Shown here one piece after another: positions 33,342-44,572 of a DNA stretch of 64,000 bases. Source of the DNA: Toxonevra muliebris (Eukaryota; Arthropoda; Insecta; Diptera; Pallopteridae); contig OY829329.1 of assembly GCA_963691655.1 (NCBI GenBank), positions 61,560,852-61,624,851 of the forward strand, given 5' to 3'. Made by a program: the position numbers and the translations under genes. The notes beneath the pieces are model-generated. The model did no database searches and was not told the DNA's origin. It worked only from the letters and a program-made list of their open reading frames with translations. Positions within the stretch are counted from its first letter, which is position 1; every line of letters starts with the position of its first letter.

Positions 33342-36300
33342 TAACTCAGCAACCCTCAAATACATGGTTTCAAAAAAACAGGGTAAATATAAGATATAGT
33401 TTTTAGACATTTTGCATTTTCTTTTCATAGCATATTTATGTTTTAAAAATGAATAACAGCATAACTCGACTTAAGATGGAAAATATTTTATCACAAATTT
33501 TTGTATAGAATAATAATAAACTGATGCGAAATTTCAAATAATTTTTAGAATTATACTATAAATCGTTTTCAGAAAGATCTTTAATTTTGAGATAAGGTCG
33601 TTTGAAATAATGCTATAGTTTCTCTAATATTTCTATTCAAAGCTATTAAACTCGGCTGACATGAAAATACAATTAAGCTTTTCCTTTTTACCCCAGATTT
33701 ATTAGCAAAAGTAAGAGTGAAAAATAAATAATGTAGCCGGAGAGCAACTCATTGTTAGTTATTCTTCCAATTAACATTAATTGCAATCCAAATTCAATTG
33801 AAAGGCAACATTTCGATTTATTTTTACTTTCACAAAATACATACAAAAATTCTTCTTCTCTTCCACACTTATAAATACTCAAAAACAAAACTTGATTCTC
33901 AATGAAAATCCTTTTTTGTCATGTGTCCACCTAAATTTGAAATTCAAAAGTTCAACAAAATTCACTCTCGTTAACCGCACAATAAGAAAGGATTTAGTAG
34001 CAGTTGGTTGTGTAGCTTTTTCGGTCTTGGGCAACGATTTGTGAAATAAATTGTGTCTCAGTTTCATGATGTTTCAATGAGTTTCATATTTTTTTCTGCA
34101 ACGTCATCAACAACAACTTTCTTCTCAAGTTTTCCAACTCCATCTTTGTAACCTAGATCATCTTTCCATATTGAAAGTTTTTTGTTGAAGAAATCGGTGC
34201 TGACAGAAAATTTCTTAACCGCTGTTGGAACGTTCATTTTCATCAAATAATGATAGAGCCACAGTATGGGGAGCTAAGTGCTCGAGGTGGGTAACAAATT
34301 TGTCCACGGCACCTTTCTGATTTCTCGAACAATATCCTAATACAATCGATGTCAGGATAAATGATCTTCCTGTTTTATAGAGATATGCCTGACACGCTTA
34401 GGTGAAGTGACAATAAAATTTATTCCTCTCTAACAAATGAATTTTAGCTTTAAAGACACCTTCATAAAGAGGTACCTGCACCCTATTATGAGGTAAGAAG
34501 AAAAAATTTAAGCTGAGTAGAACAATAATGCTGCAGACAGAAAAGAATGCAATGTCACGACAAAATTATGTTTTAAAAAAGTTGACAACATTTAAATAAA
34601 TGTTGTTGTCTAGCAAAACAACAACAACAACAACAACAACAATGGCAACAACAATAGCAAACAACACAAAGTGATTATCGTGTAGGATGAGTAAATATAT
34701 AATTCATAATTCATTTTTGTTTTTTGTTTCCCTAGGCTTTGTTGTTAAATGGAGGGTAAAAATAAAAAAAAAATAAAAAAAAATTCAAGAGAATGTGGTT
34801 AAAAATTGCAACAAGTTGAAAAGTGATGCGCGCAACCAATCAGCGATGACGATGACATCGTCTTGGTTTTCAAATGACCACAACCACATCTGACATGGTA
34901 CTCTGCTGGTGTTATTGCTATTGCGCTGGTTGTTGTTAATTTTTGTTGTTTTTCTATAGGTGGTTGTTTTTGTTGTTGCTTCTGGCGTGCAAACAACATG
35001 CACCTTACACTAATGACCAAATGACACGATATATGCAACAAACAGTGTGCAGCACTTGTGTGCGCTTGTGATTTCCTTCATGCTTATAAACGAACCAATG
35101 CTTTATTTAACACTCTGCAACTCAAAGCATCAAGAAAAAAAACGAAAAAAAAAACAATCAAAAAGCATCATTAAAAGAGAGCGCTTTAAAAATACATACC
35201 TACATACATATATATGTATATATGTATCTATTTGTATGTGTTTGTTTGTGTGTATATGATTTGCACATGCGTAATTACTTAACACTTGAGTAAGCATTAA
35301 AATGCTGTTGCTAAAGTTATTTGCTGCAGCAAGTAGAATTATTAATTTTCTCTCATTTTTTTTTTTTTATTTATTTATTTTTTTATTTTTTTGTTTTTTT
35401 TTGTGTGGCTTTTCTGTTTTATAAGAGCTTTATAAAAGCAACAGAGCGATAAGAGGGGCAAGAGGGGGCAACCTTACAGCTGACCTCTTTTTGATTTTAC
35501 AAAAAGAAAGAAAAAAACAAACTCAAGTCCTTCGTTTTTCTGTTAACAAATGACAACAACTTTTTATTTTTATTCATTTTTTTTTCTTTTTTTTTTCAAC
35601 CACCACATCTGCTTGGAGCGTAATGGCGTCTTTGAAAGCATGTTCTTGGTTGGTTGGTTGCGGCTTGTTGATTGTTGGTTTGGCTTAGTCAGGTTGATGT
35701 TTCTGTTGTTCTTGTTCTTGTTGTAGTTGTTGGTTTTTATGTGTTGCATGCAATAAAATGGTGCACACACAGCATAGAGTTATTGCAGTGGAGTATTGTT
35801 GTTGTGGACAAGGAGTGGTTTCCTACAGCGAATTTATATTTAAATTCTTATATTTTTATATAAATATGAATTCATTTATCCAATTTTGTTAAATAAAAAA
35901 AAAAACAAATAAATATTTTAATGCATTGCTTTTGCCCTCGAATTTTTGTGTTTGGTTTAATGTTTGAATTTTCTTTATGCCGAAAATTTATGAAAATAAT
36001 TGCCGCTTCAATACCAAATAAAGGCCTAATTCCTAATAAAAACGAACTATGGATCAATAGCGGTGCAATATATTTTAACTATCGCCAATTACCGATATCG
36101 ATTCGGTACCGGAACCAACGCTTTTAGAGTAATTTCTGGTATTAGTGCGACAGAACGAATTTGTATCGGCTTCTGAATCAAATTGAACGTTGGACGGTAG
36201 AAAATATGCAATATTTAAAATCAATTTTCAGCAGTAAGCGACTGAATATTGTTACATAAATATTTTAGCTTAGTGCAGAATTCAGAATTCTCGCTCAAAC

Positions 36301-36589
36301 AGAAAACTAAAAACCATAGAAAAGACATTGAAAAAGCCGATGTCAACGTCTCTACTGGGATTGTATGCGGCTGATCTTTATAAGCTCATATGAAAAGCCC
36401 CGCTCTCTCAGTGTTTGCTCATGATTGTCAAATTGTGGTAAGAGACAAAGAAATTGATTTTAGAGAAAGTTTTCTTAAAAAAAGTGGAAAAATGCTACTG
36501 ATTCTCAAGTTCAAACTAAAATTAAACCCACGAAGTCTTTTTGTTTGTCCTTTATACGTTTCTAGAATCTTAATCCGATTTTAACCAAA
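33342..36589. other. Non-coding DNA
   Basis: AT-rich, including the CAA run at 34618 and many poly-A/T runs. TACCGATATCGATTCGGTAC near 36091 is partly palindromic. Open frames are short and unrecognised. Confidence 0.45.
34618..34642. repeat. CAA microsatellite
   Basis: Eight uninterrupted CAA triplets, with related units on both sides. Confidence 0.85.
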
Positions 36590-37330
36590 TTGAGCACACA
36601 TATCCTTTGGTGTCCGAAGAATGCCACGAAATAAAAATAAAGAATTTTGGGCAAGTGGGCATGGCAACTCCCATACAACTCAATTGTTTTTTTTGGATAT
36701 ATCTCCGTAGCCATTCATAGTACAGTACTGAAATTTCGTACCACGATGTTGATTGACAATGTCATGCCACAGAAAAAACAGATGGGTGAGATTGGAAAAG
36801 GGGCAGGGCACCTCCCATATAATCTAAGATTTAATTATGGAATATATCAGGAACCATTTGCGGTACTGCGCTAAGATTTGGTACGGAAGCATTATTTGTC
36901 AAATGGAAAGAATATGGATGGGTGTAGATTAGTGGGCGTGGCACCTACCGTACAAACGAACTGTTTAAATGACAAAACTGGCGAACCATAGTAGAACAAT
37001 AAAAATTTGTGTGTGAAAACGGGATGTTGGTAGTAGTGGATAGGCATAACTTGGCCGTTTATGAATAAGAGGGCGTGGCACCACCTATATATCTCTAATG
37101 CATTTTTCGATATATCTCCGCAACCATTAACAATATAGTACTGAAATTTGGTACAAGGATGTTGGCTGATAAAACCATAGTACAAGAAAAAAATCGTTGG
37201 AATTGAAAAAGAGGGCGGGACACTTTTCATATAACCTCAATTTTCATTATTAGATAACTCAGGAATAATTAATGATGCGGAACTAAGATTTGGAATGATA
37301 ATTTGAATTGTCAATTGAATTCGGTGGGTT
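36590..37330. repeat. Degenerate tandem repeat, ~140-bp unit, GGGCGTGGC marker
   Basis: The marker GGGCGTGGCACCTCCCATAT in variant form starts at 36657, 36801, 36934, 37071 and 37213, spacing 133-144 bp. Each unit also carries a version of TATATCTCCGCAACCATT and ACTGAAATTTGGTAC. A further marker GGGCGTGGCATTAAA lies near 37693. Frames across it (up to 112 codons) are repeat shadows. Confidence 0.8.
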
Positions 37331-39074
37331 AAAAATGGACAACTTGAGTTAGTGGTGTATTTCCTGAATTATTTGTGGTACATTATTGATACAGACAGTG
37401 GAATACTGGAAGATATGTATGTAGTTTTACGGCTTACACATCAAATATCCTACGTTCCTATGCATATAAACGATATTTTCTAAGACGCGACCTGAACTTG
37501 CTTGCTTCCTTCTGCCTTCAAAAAATGTCGTTTTAAAAATGGCTACAGATTCTAGGCACATAAATCTGAATGTTTTTATAAAACTTTTATAGAAACTTTT
37601 AATCCCAAAAGCCTCTGTTTCCAAATCTATTTTTGTGCCCTAATATAAACATATCACATGACATTAGATTTCATAAATTATGCTAAGATTTTGGGCGTGG
37701 CATTAAATCTGCTGTCTGTAAGGATCATCTCAACTATCAAGCCTGGTGCTCATTTACAAAATATTCCGTGTATTTTTTTCTATCGTATATTTGTGTAATA
37801 ACTAACCCAACTAAAAAATAATTTGCACTTTTAACCTTTCACTTTCATTAAAACAAGAAACAAAAAAATTTATTTTTAACAGCTAACGCAATTTGAGTCT
37901 GCAAATGCATGTGAATATCGATGTAATACAACGCAATCGACTTTATCATTTAGCGTAATCGTAAATGTGTTAAATTTGGTTGTTTAAAACACACAAAAAC
38001 GAAGAAACTCTTTACTTTTTTTTTATGGTAATAAAAATGTTGAATTATGCATGACGATGATTAATATCAATCGATAGATGGCGTTAAACACCTTCTTTTA
38101 TTTTATTATTATTTTTATATGTTTTCTTTATTTTTTTTTTTTTGTTGTTTTTTTTTTTGCTTGTTGTCTGTGTAATCTAATGTTGTAGATCATCGTCATA
38201 CATACATATATGGTTGCTGTTATTGTTGTTGGCATGTAGTTACTATATTTAAACACATTTTTGCCCCGCATGATTACTGGGTAGTGTGGTTTGTTGGTGT
38301 TAAAATTGTGCGCGTTACTAATTAGATATTTGCAAAAAAAAAAAAAAGCAAAAACAAAAGCAGAGAAGCAACAGACATCATTTAGCTATTAATTACAAGG
38401 AAGCTCTTTGATACTACATTTTCTTTTGTTTTATTTTTAAGGTGAAGTGTTATTAACGTGTCTCTTTTTAATACAAACTCGCCTTATACGCCACCACACT
38501 CGACACACTTCCACCTGAGCGCTGATAATGTGAATTATGTAATAAAAATATCAGCATGTTGTCATTAGTATTATCGTTAATCGTTTGATAAAATGTCTTG
38601 TTTTTGCTGGCCGGCTGGATGTGCTGCTGCTTTTATTTTGTGTATAGAAATTGCATAAGCCTTTCAGTTAAGCACCAAGTATGTTGCTTGAATCTTTTGT
38701 TTTATCATGCCCTCATTTCCTATTTATATAATTTAAAATTTTAACATATTATTTGAAGTTATGTTCTTTCTTATGGCTCAAGAAGGCTAGAGGTAAAATG
38801 AAGGAGAAGAAAGAAGGAGAGAATTGGAATCAATAAATATGTTTTACTTTTAGGTGAATTTTAAAATGACTGAACGTCGCACTTATTGAAATAAACTTAA
38901 ATTTATTGTTTGATTTATGTTTTCTAGTTTGAAGGGAGGAGACGAGGTAAAAGGGGAGAACTAAAAGTAAATAAAATATATTGCATACTTTTAGACATAC
39001 TTTTAATTCGTTGAAAAACTTTCAAATTCAGTTTAAAAATTTCCGTATTCAAATTCTTAGGTATTTGTTTTCGA
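37331..39074. other. Non-coding DNA
   Basis: AT-rich with long T runs near 38115-38160. Nothing recognised. Confidence 0.45.
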
Positions 39075-39640
39075 GTTTTTAAGTTTGGGAGGACGAAAAG
39101 AAGAAAGAAGGGAACAAGTAAAGTTGGAAGGTAAGAGATAGGAAGAAATTTTGGAATGTAGGAACGAAAGGTTATAGGGAGACAAGAAAGAAAGTGGGAA
39201 GGTAGACAGACAGCCAGAAGTTTCAGAATACGGGAAGGAAGAAAAGTAAGAAGATAGAAAGTGAGAAAGGTAGGAAAGTGAAAAAGGTACGAAAGTGAGA
39301 AAAGTACGAAAGTGAGAAAGTAGGAAACTAGGAAGGTACAAGAGTAGGTTGGTAAGAAAGTAGGAAGGTGTGAAGGAAGGCACGAAAGTTAGAAGGTAGG
39401 AAGGCAGTAAGCTAGAAATGTACGAATGTAGAAAAGTAAGAAAAAAGGAAGGTGGACAAGTAGGAAAGTAAAATAGAAGATCGGAAAGTGGGGGGATGAG
39501 AAGAAGGGGAAAAAATGAGATAAGAAAAGAAAATTAACTGAAGGAACCGAGGAAGAAGAGAAAATATTAGAAAATTAAGTACATAAAAAGAAGGAAAATA
39601 AATAAGGAAGAAATAATGGGGTAAACAATGGCAGAATTGA
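39075..39640. repeat. Purine-strand repeat (GGAAGGTAGGAAAGT type)
   Basis: For over 500 bp the plus strand is almost all A and G, in loosely repeated units such as AGTAGGAAAGTGAGAAAGTA. Pyrimidines are rare single T or C bases. Long minus-strand frames here are Ser/Leu/Phe-rich translations of the repeat. Confidence 0.8.
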
Positions 39641-39910
39641 AATAAAATAAAATGCATTGCATACTTATAGGAAAACTTTTAATTGATTGGAAAATTGTTC
39701 GCGTTTAATTTTAATATTGCAAAATTCAAAAGAAATTTCAATTACACTGTGTAGTAAAAAATAAGTCGAGAATAAAAATACATACTTTAAATTTCCAATA
39801 CACTCTCAAAATTAGATCTTAGAACTGAAAACTGATTTATTGTAAATCATTGAATAAATACTGGACCTGCAGTCTAAAATATTTCGAAGACCGTATTCAA
39901 ACAAAACTTA

Positions 39911-41957
39911 GGTTAGATTAGGTTGGAGTGGCAGCCTTCTGCTTGAAAGCACACTTAAGCACATAATTAGGCTCATTCTGATACCACAGTATGGCGCGAC
40001 TCCCCCATTTACGGAGTGGAGAACCATGAGGATTCCATAATGAATCTGGCTATGTCCTTAATATTTATGGATGATAGCTCGGACAGACTAGTGAAGAAAG
40101 GTGAGCCCAGGAGTTTTAGTCTCCTCCTGGCCAGGAATGGGCATTCGCACATGAAATGAAGGACTGTTTCTTCCTCCTCGTCAGAGCCGTACCCCCGACA
40201 GAAGTCAATGAATGGCAGTCCAAGTCTTGCAGCATGTCTCCCCATTATGCAGTGTCCCGTGAGCACCGAAGTCGTAATGCTGATGGAATTTCTGCTAAGG
40301 TTGAGTAGCTGTCTAGTTCGTCTATTGTCCATAGTGGTCCATGTTTGCCTGGTAATACCACAGGTATGCTCCACTACCCAGGATCTTTTTGCTTGCTCAA
40401 GGTAGTTTTGCTTAATGGCTAATTTAATAGACGTAAGAAGGACAGCAATGGTGCAGGAAGTTGATATATCTGTAAGCAGCGAGCGCTGTTTTGCTAACTC
40501 GTCGGCATAGCAGTTACCTGAAATATCCATATGTGCAGGCACCCAATATAGGTGGACCTGCTAGTGACTCGACAAAATGTTCAGTGAAGATCGGCAGTTG
40601 AGAACCAGCTTTGATGTCGTGAAAACACCGGCAAGGGACTTGATTGCTGCTTGGCTGTCCGTGTAGATGCAGATATTCGTATCGAATGGATCGTTGCCAA
40701 TAAGCCACTTGGACGCTTGATAGATAGCCATTACTTCTGCCTGAAAGACGCTGCAATGGTCAGGAAGTCGGAAAGAGAGGCTGAGATCTAACTTACTAGA
40801 GAAGATGCAACAGCCGACTCTTTCCTCCAATTTGGATCCATCTGTATAGATGTCAATTGAATTGTCAGTGACCACCTCGTCATTAACCCATTCCTCTCTA
40901 CTGGGGATATGGGTGAAGAACATGTGGTTCAAATTGGGGGTACATCAAATGTAGTCTACGTTAGTTGGTACGGACGTATCGTGGATTAAAATCTTGGCAT
41001 GGCCCAGGTTTGACCAGGTCCAGCGAGTTAGGGTACTGAGTCTGGCAGCAGAGCACTTAGCTTGTTGCTAAACCAGAAGTGAGGTTGGCAACCAATGAAG
41101 GATTGCAAAAAGAGCTTTCGTGGAGGTAGTACGGAGAGTCCCAGTAATCAATATGGCTGCCGTTCTTCTAACCTTATCCAGTGGTTTAAGGTTGACCGCC
41201 TTTGCAGTAGATGACCAACAGAAGATGGATCCATAAAGAAGATTAAGTTTGACCACTGCTGAATAGAGCCGGGAAGTGACTCGAGGTTGAAGACCCCATC
41301 TTGTTCCTAATGCCCTCTTACAGCAGTAGAGAGCGCAAGAGGCTTTTCGTACTCTCTCTGCTATGTTAGCTTTCCATTGAAGTTTAGGATCAAGAACAAG
41401 TCCTAAATATTTGACGCGCTTGCTAAGGCAAAGGTACCATTAATTTTAGGTAGGGCAAAAGTTGGTATTTTATACTTTCTAGTGAAAAGCATAACCTCTG
41501 TTTTGGCAGGATTAACATTAAGACCGAATTCACGGCACCAGTGAGACAGAATGCTAAGTGAGTGATTTAGCCGTTCTGAAAGAGTAGCAACGTATTTGCC
41601 GGATACTGCAATAGCAATGTCATCTGCATAAGCTATTATTTTGCAGCCGGTTTGGTCTAATCTGTTTAGCAGTGTCTTCACCGCCTGATTCCAAATAAGA
41701 GGCGATAATACACCTCCTTGTGGTGTGCCCCTATTGACAACCTTTTTGACTTTATCATTTCCGATAGAGGAGCTGATGATACTTGTTTCAAGTGGTTATC
41801 CTATAAATCTAACCAGATTAACATCAAGATTAAGATTTATTAAGGCATTAACGACAGCGTCGGGGCAGACATTGTTGAAAGCCCCCTCGATATCGAGGAA
41901 CACTGCAAGCGTGTATTCCTTGTTGGAAAGAGATTTCTCAACTTCCTCAATGAGTAC
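39911..41957 (-). mobile_element. RNase H-bearing LINE, 5'-truncated, 11-bp duplication
   Basis: Flanked by AACAAAACTTA at 39900-39910 and 41958-41968. On the minus strand the order is: reverse transcriptase motif YTLAVFLDIEGAFNNV, GTPQGGVLSPLIWN, active site YADDIAIAV (about 41619), connection region, RNase H with YTDGSK, FQAEVMAI and YTDSQAAI, then MPAHMDISGNCYADELA. A C-terminal Cys/His region ends with FCRGYGSDEEEETVLHFMC. The 3' tail ends CCAACCTAATCTAACC with no poly(A). Several frameshifts and stops break it, and endonuclease and the start of RT are missing. RNase H points to the I/LOA/R1 group; exact clade unknown. Confidence 0.85.
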
Positions 41958-42134
41958 AACAAAACTTAAGATTTGAGGTAATTTACTTACATATTTTGTT
42001 CAGTAAAAAAAGCGAATGGGAGTTATTGAGATGTTTTGGATTATAATTCCGAGATTTTTCACAGCTGAAATTAATTTTAAAAATTATAGAATTTTAAATT
42101 AATAGTATTTTTTTTATTGTAAGACCAGATGGTG

Positions 42135-44263
42135 CAAGGCCGTATTTAGGGGGAGGTTTTGGGGGTTCTGAACCCCCTCCCCCCCCTGAAATGTGGAAAC
42201 TTTCTTCTAATTTTTTATATTAATTTCCAGTGGATGGGAAAAAAGAAGAAAATAAAATCTATTGGACGATTTTGAATATTTTGTGCTTCCATCGGTTTTT
42301 TCCTAAAAAGTCAAGTAAATTTGAAATCTTAGTTACACTATGCGACCAAATCTGATTTGTTTTCTTTGACATGAGATTTGATTTCGGATTCAAAAAGAGA
42401 AGGTGATGTTGAGCAATCCTGCATTCATAGTTTTACTATGTCAGTAACTTTTTTTAATTATAGTTTCGTCGTGAAACATTTTGAAAAGTTTAAAAGTTAA
42501 TAAAAATAGAAAAAACTGTCGGATCCTTGTAAAATTAGACTTATGTGAAAAGTAATACAAAGCAATATTTTATTATGCTAAATGCGGAATTTTGGATTTT
42601 TAAAATCTAACTGCAGATTTGAAACCAGAGCCCCTTAAAACACTGCGGACCACTGCACTTTTCATTATGTCTGGCTGTGGGTGTGAGTAAGATAAAAATA
42701 AATAAATTTTTTCCTGCACCCGTAGACATAAACACATCCCCTGCTTTAAGGCACATGAAAACAATTGAAAAGGCATGATTTAGCTTTTAATTCCTAATTT
42801 TCGAAGTATCTAGCACGTCAGGGTTCAGCACGTCAGGGTTCAGCTCTACAATTTCTCAAAAATTGCCAAAAACGGTATTTTTAGGGATTTCAGTCCCAAT
42901 TTTTCTAAAACGTGACGTAATCAGAAGTTTCTGATCTCAGATGAAAAATTCATTCGCAAACACTAGGAACAATATTATTCGCCAAAACCATGCAGGGTAG
43001 TTTTATTGGATCAGCTCCAAAGTTTTTGGAGACAATCTTAAAATTTAATTAATTCTTTAACCCATTAGTGCTCAAAGCACCCCAACTCAGAAGATCCCTT
43101 TTAATGCTGTGACTGCACGAATTTAGGGAATATTGTCTTGAAAATTTGTAATTGTGAATTTTAGTAAGACGAAAATACTTATATGATTTAAAACAACAAA
43201 CGTGGTTCGCATGCAATAGGAAATTGATGGATGAATAGTTCACCTAATGGCTAGCAGTTTTATCTCTATCCATATGCGTCCCACGTTAAAATATAAAATA
43301 TGAAAAGTTCTAACATTTTAGCTAAATAAACTTATTTACATACATATATTTAGGTACAATGTTGATTTCATGAAATCAGTAGAAAAAGATTTAAAAGTTC
43401 TTATATAAAATTCATACAATCAAAACAAAACGTTTACATATTTGTATATAAAGAATATATAAATACTGTAAATGTTGAAAGTTATTTGCTAAAAGAAATG
43501 TTAAATATTTACTTCATCAAACACGTCAAACTCATCCATTCAAACATTTTTGTTTGCTGGATGTGTTGACAACCGTCGCTGTCACACCATCGGTTTCTAC
43601 GATTTTTTGTTTCGATTCCAGCAAGAGCAAATTGCGATCTCTTTACAATATATACTCTTTGTAAGCGGAACAAAACGAAAAGAAAAGTTCGTTATTGTTT
43701 GTTTTTGTTCTCTCTCTCATTTGTCTTTGAGTTTGTGTATGTATACACATATACATATATTCTACTCCCGCTAGAGCAATGATTTTAACAACGATGAATT
43801 CAATGCTTTGATCTATGAAAAAAATGGAAAAACTTCCGACGCTAATATTTTAAATATTATTATATTTATATATATTTTAGATACTTCATATTGCATTGTC
43901 TTCCAGTTCTGAACTATATTTAAAATTTAAAAATTAAAAAAGTCTCTAGCTCATCGGGAAGTTAGTTTAAAATCGATTACAAAATTTGTACCGAACAGAC
44001 TGACAGACAGACAGACAGACAGACACCATTGAAAGCGAGTTAATATAAACGTGGTAAAAAAAAAAACTCGGAAAGAACAATTCCTCAAGCTTCAAGGCAT
44101 TTATCCACTCTTGTCCTTTGACTGATAGGGTCCATTAAATGCATCATCGTATCTAATTTATTTATTTAAACATTAGTTTTATAAAAATTATTTCTGAATA
44201 TTTTCTTCGAATGAAACCCGGCCCCTCCCCTCCCCCCGAAAAAAAATCCTGGCTACGGCCCTG
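42135..44263 (-). mobile_element. hAT-like element, copy B, long form
   Basis: Starts CAAGGCCGTATTTAGGGGG and ends GGCTACGGCCCTG, the inverse of copy C (48149-49211). Flanks AGATGGTG and AGATGGAA share 6 of 8 positions, as expected for a decayed 8-bp hAT duplication. About 1 kb on the left (to ~43130) and 140 bp on the right (from ~44127) align with copies A and C. The middle ~1 kb does not. No transposase frame is evident. An ACAG microsatellite lies within at 43996-44024. Confidence 0.75.
43996..44024. repeat. ACAG microsatellite
   Basis: Six to seven ACAG units in a row. Confidence 0.85.
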
Positions 44264-44506
44264 AGATGGAATATTTGAAATTTCTAGTATGCAGTTATTT
44301 TTAGTACAAATCTATTTAAAAGCAAGAAGTAGAAAGAGATTTTTATTATTATAACACAATGTAATTATTAAATAATTTGATTTTGAAAACCCTCAGGATT
44401 ATTTACTTCATTTGAATCATGATATTTTTAAAAAGAAAGTATTATTTAAAAATATTTTTAATTAGCACTCCACAATATTAAAAAGTGCATAGGGGAAATC
44501 TCTTTT
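44264..44506. other. Non-coding AT-rich spacer
   Basis: No features recognised between the hAT-like element and the GGGGA array. Confidence 0.4.
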
Positions 44507-44572
44507 GGGGGAGGGGAGGGGAGGGGAGGGGAGGGGAGGGGAGGGGAGGGGAGGGGAGGGGAGGGGAGGGGA
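44507..44572 (+). repeat. GGGGA pentanucleotide array, G-quadruplex-prone
   Basis: About 13 nearly perfect GGGGA units run in tandem. The strand has many runs of four G separated by single A, which fits G-quadruplex formation. Confidence 0.9.

Noticed and set aside
36647..37230. Two frames of 75 and 112 codons
   Set aside because: They lie in the ~140-bp tandem repeat and follow its units.
38835..38860. Plus-strand ACTTTTAG followed by GTGAAT as a ratchet site
   Set aside because: The donor is weak, and such matches are expected by chance in T-rich DNA.
39057..39657. Ser/Leu/Phe-rich minus-strand frames
   Set aside because: Direct translation of the purine-strand repeat.
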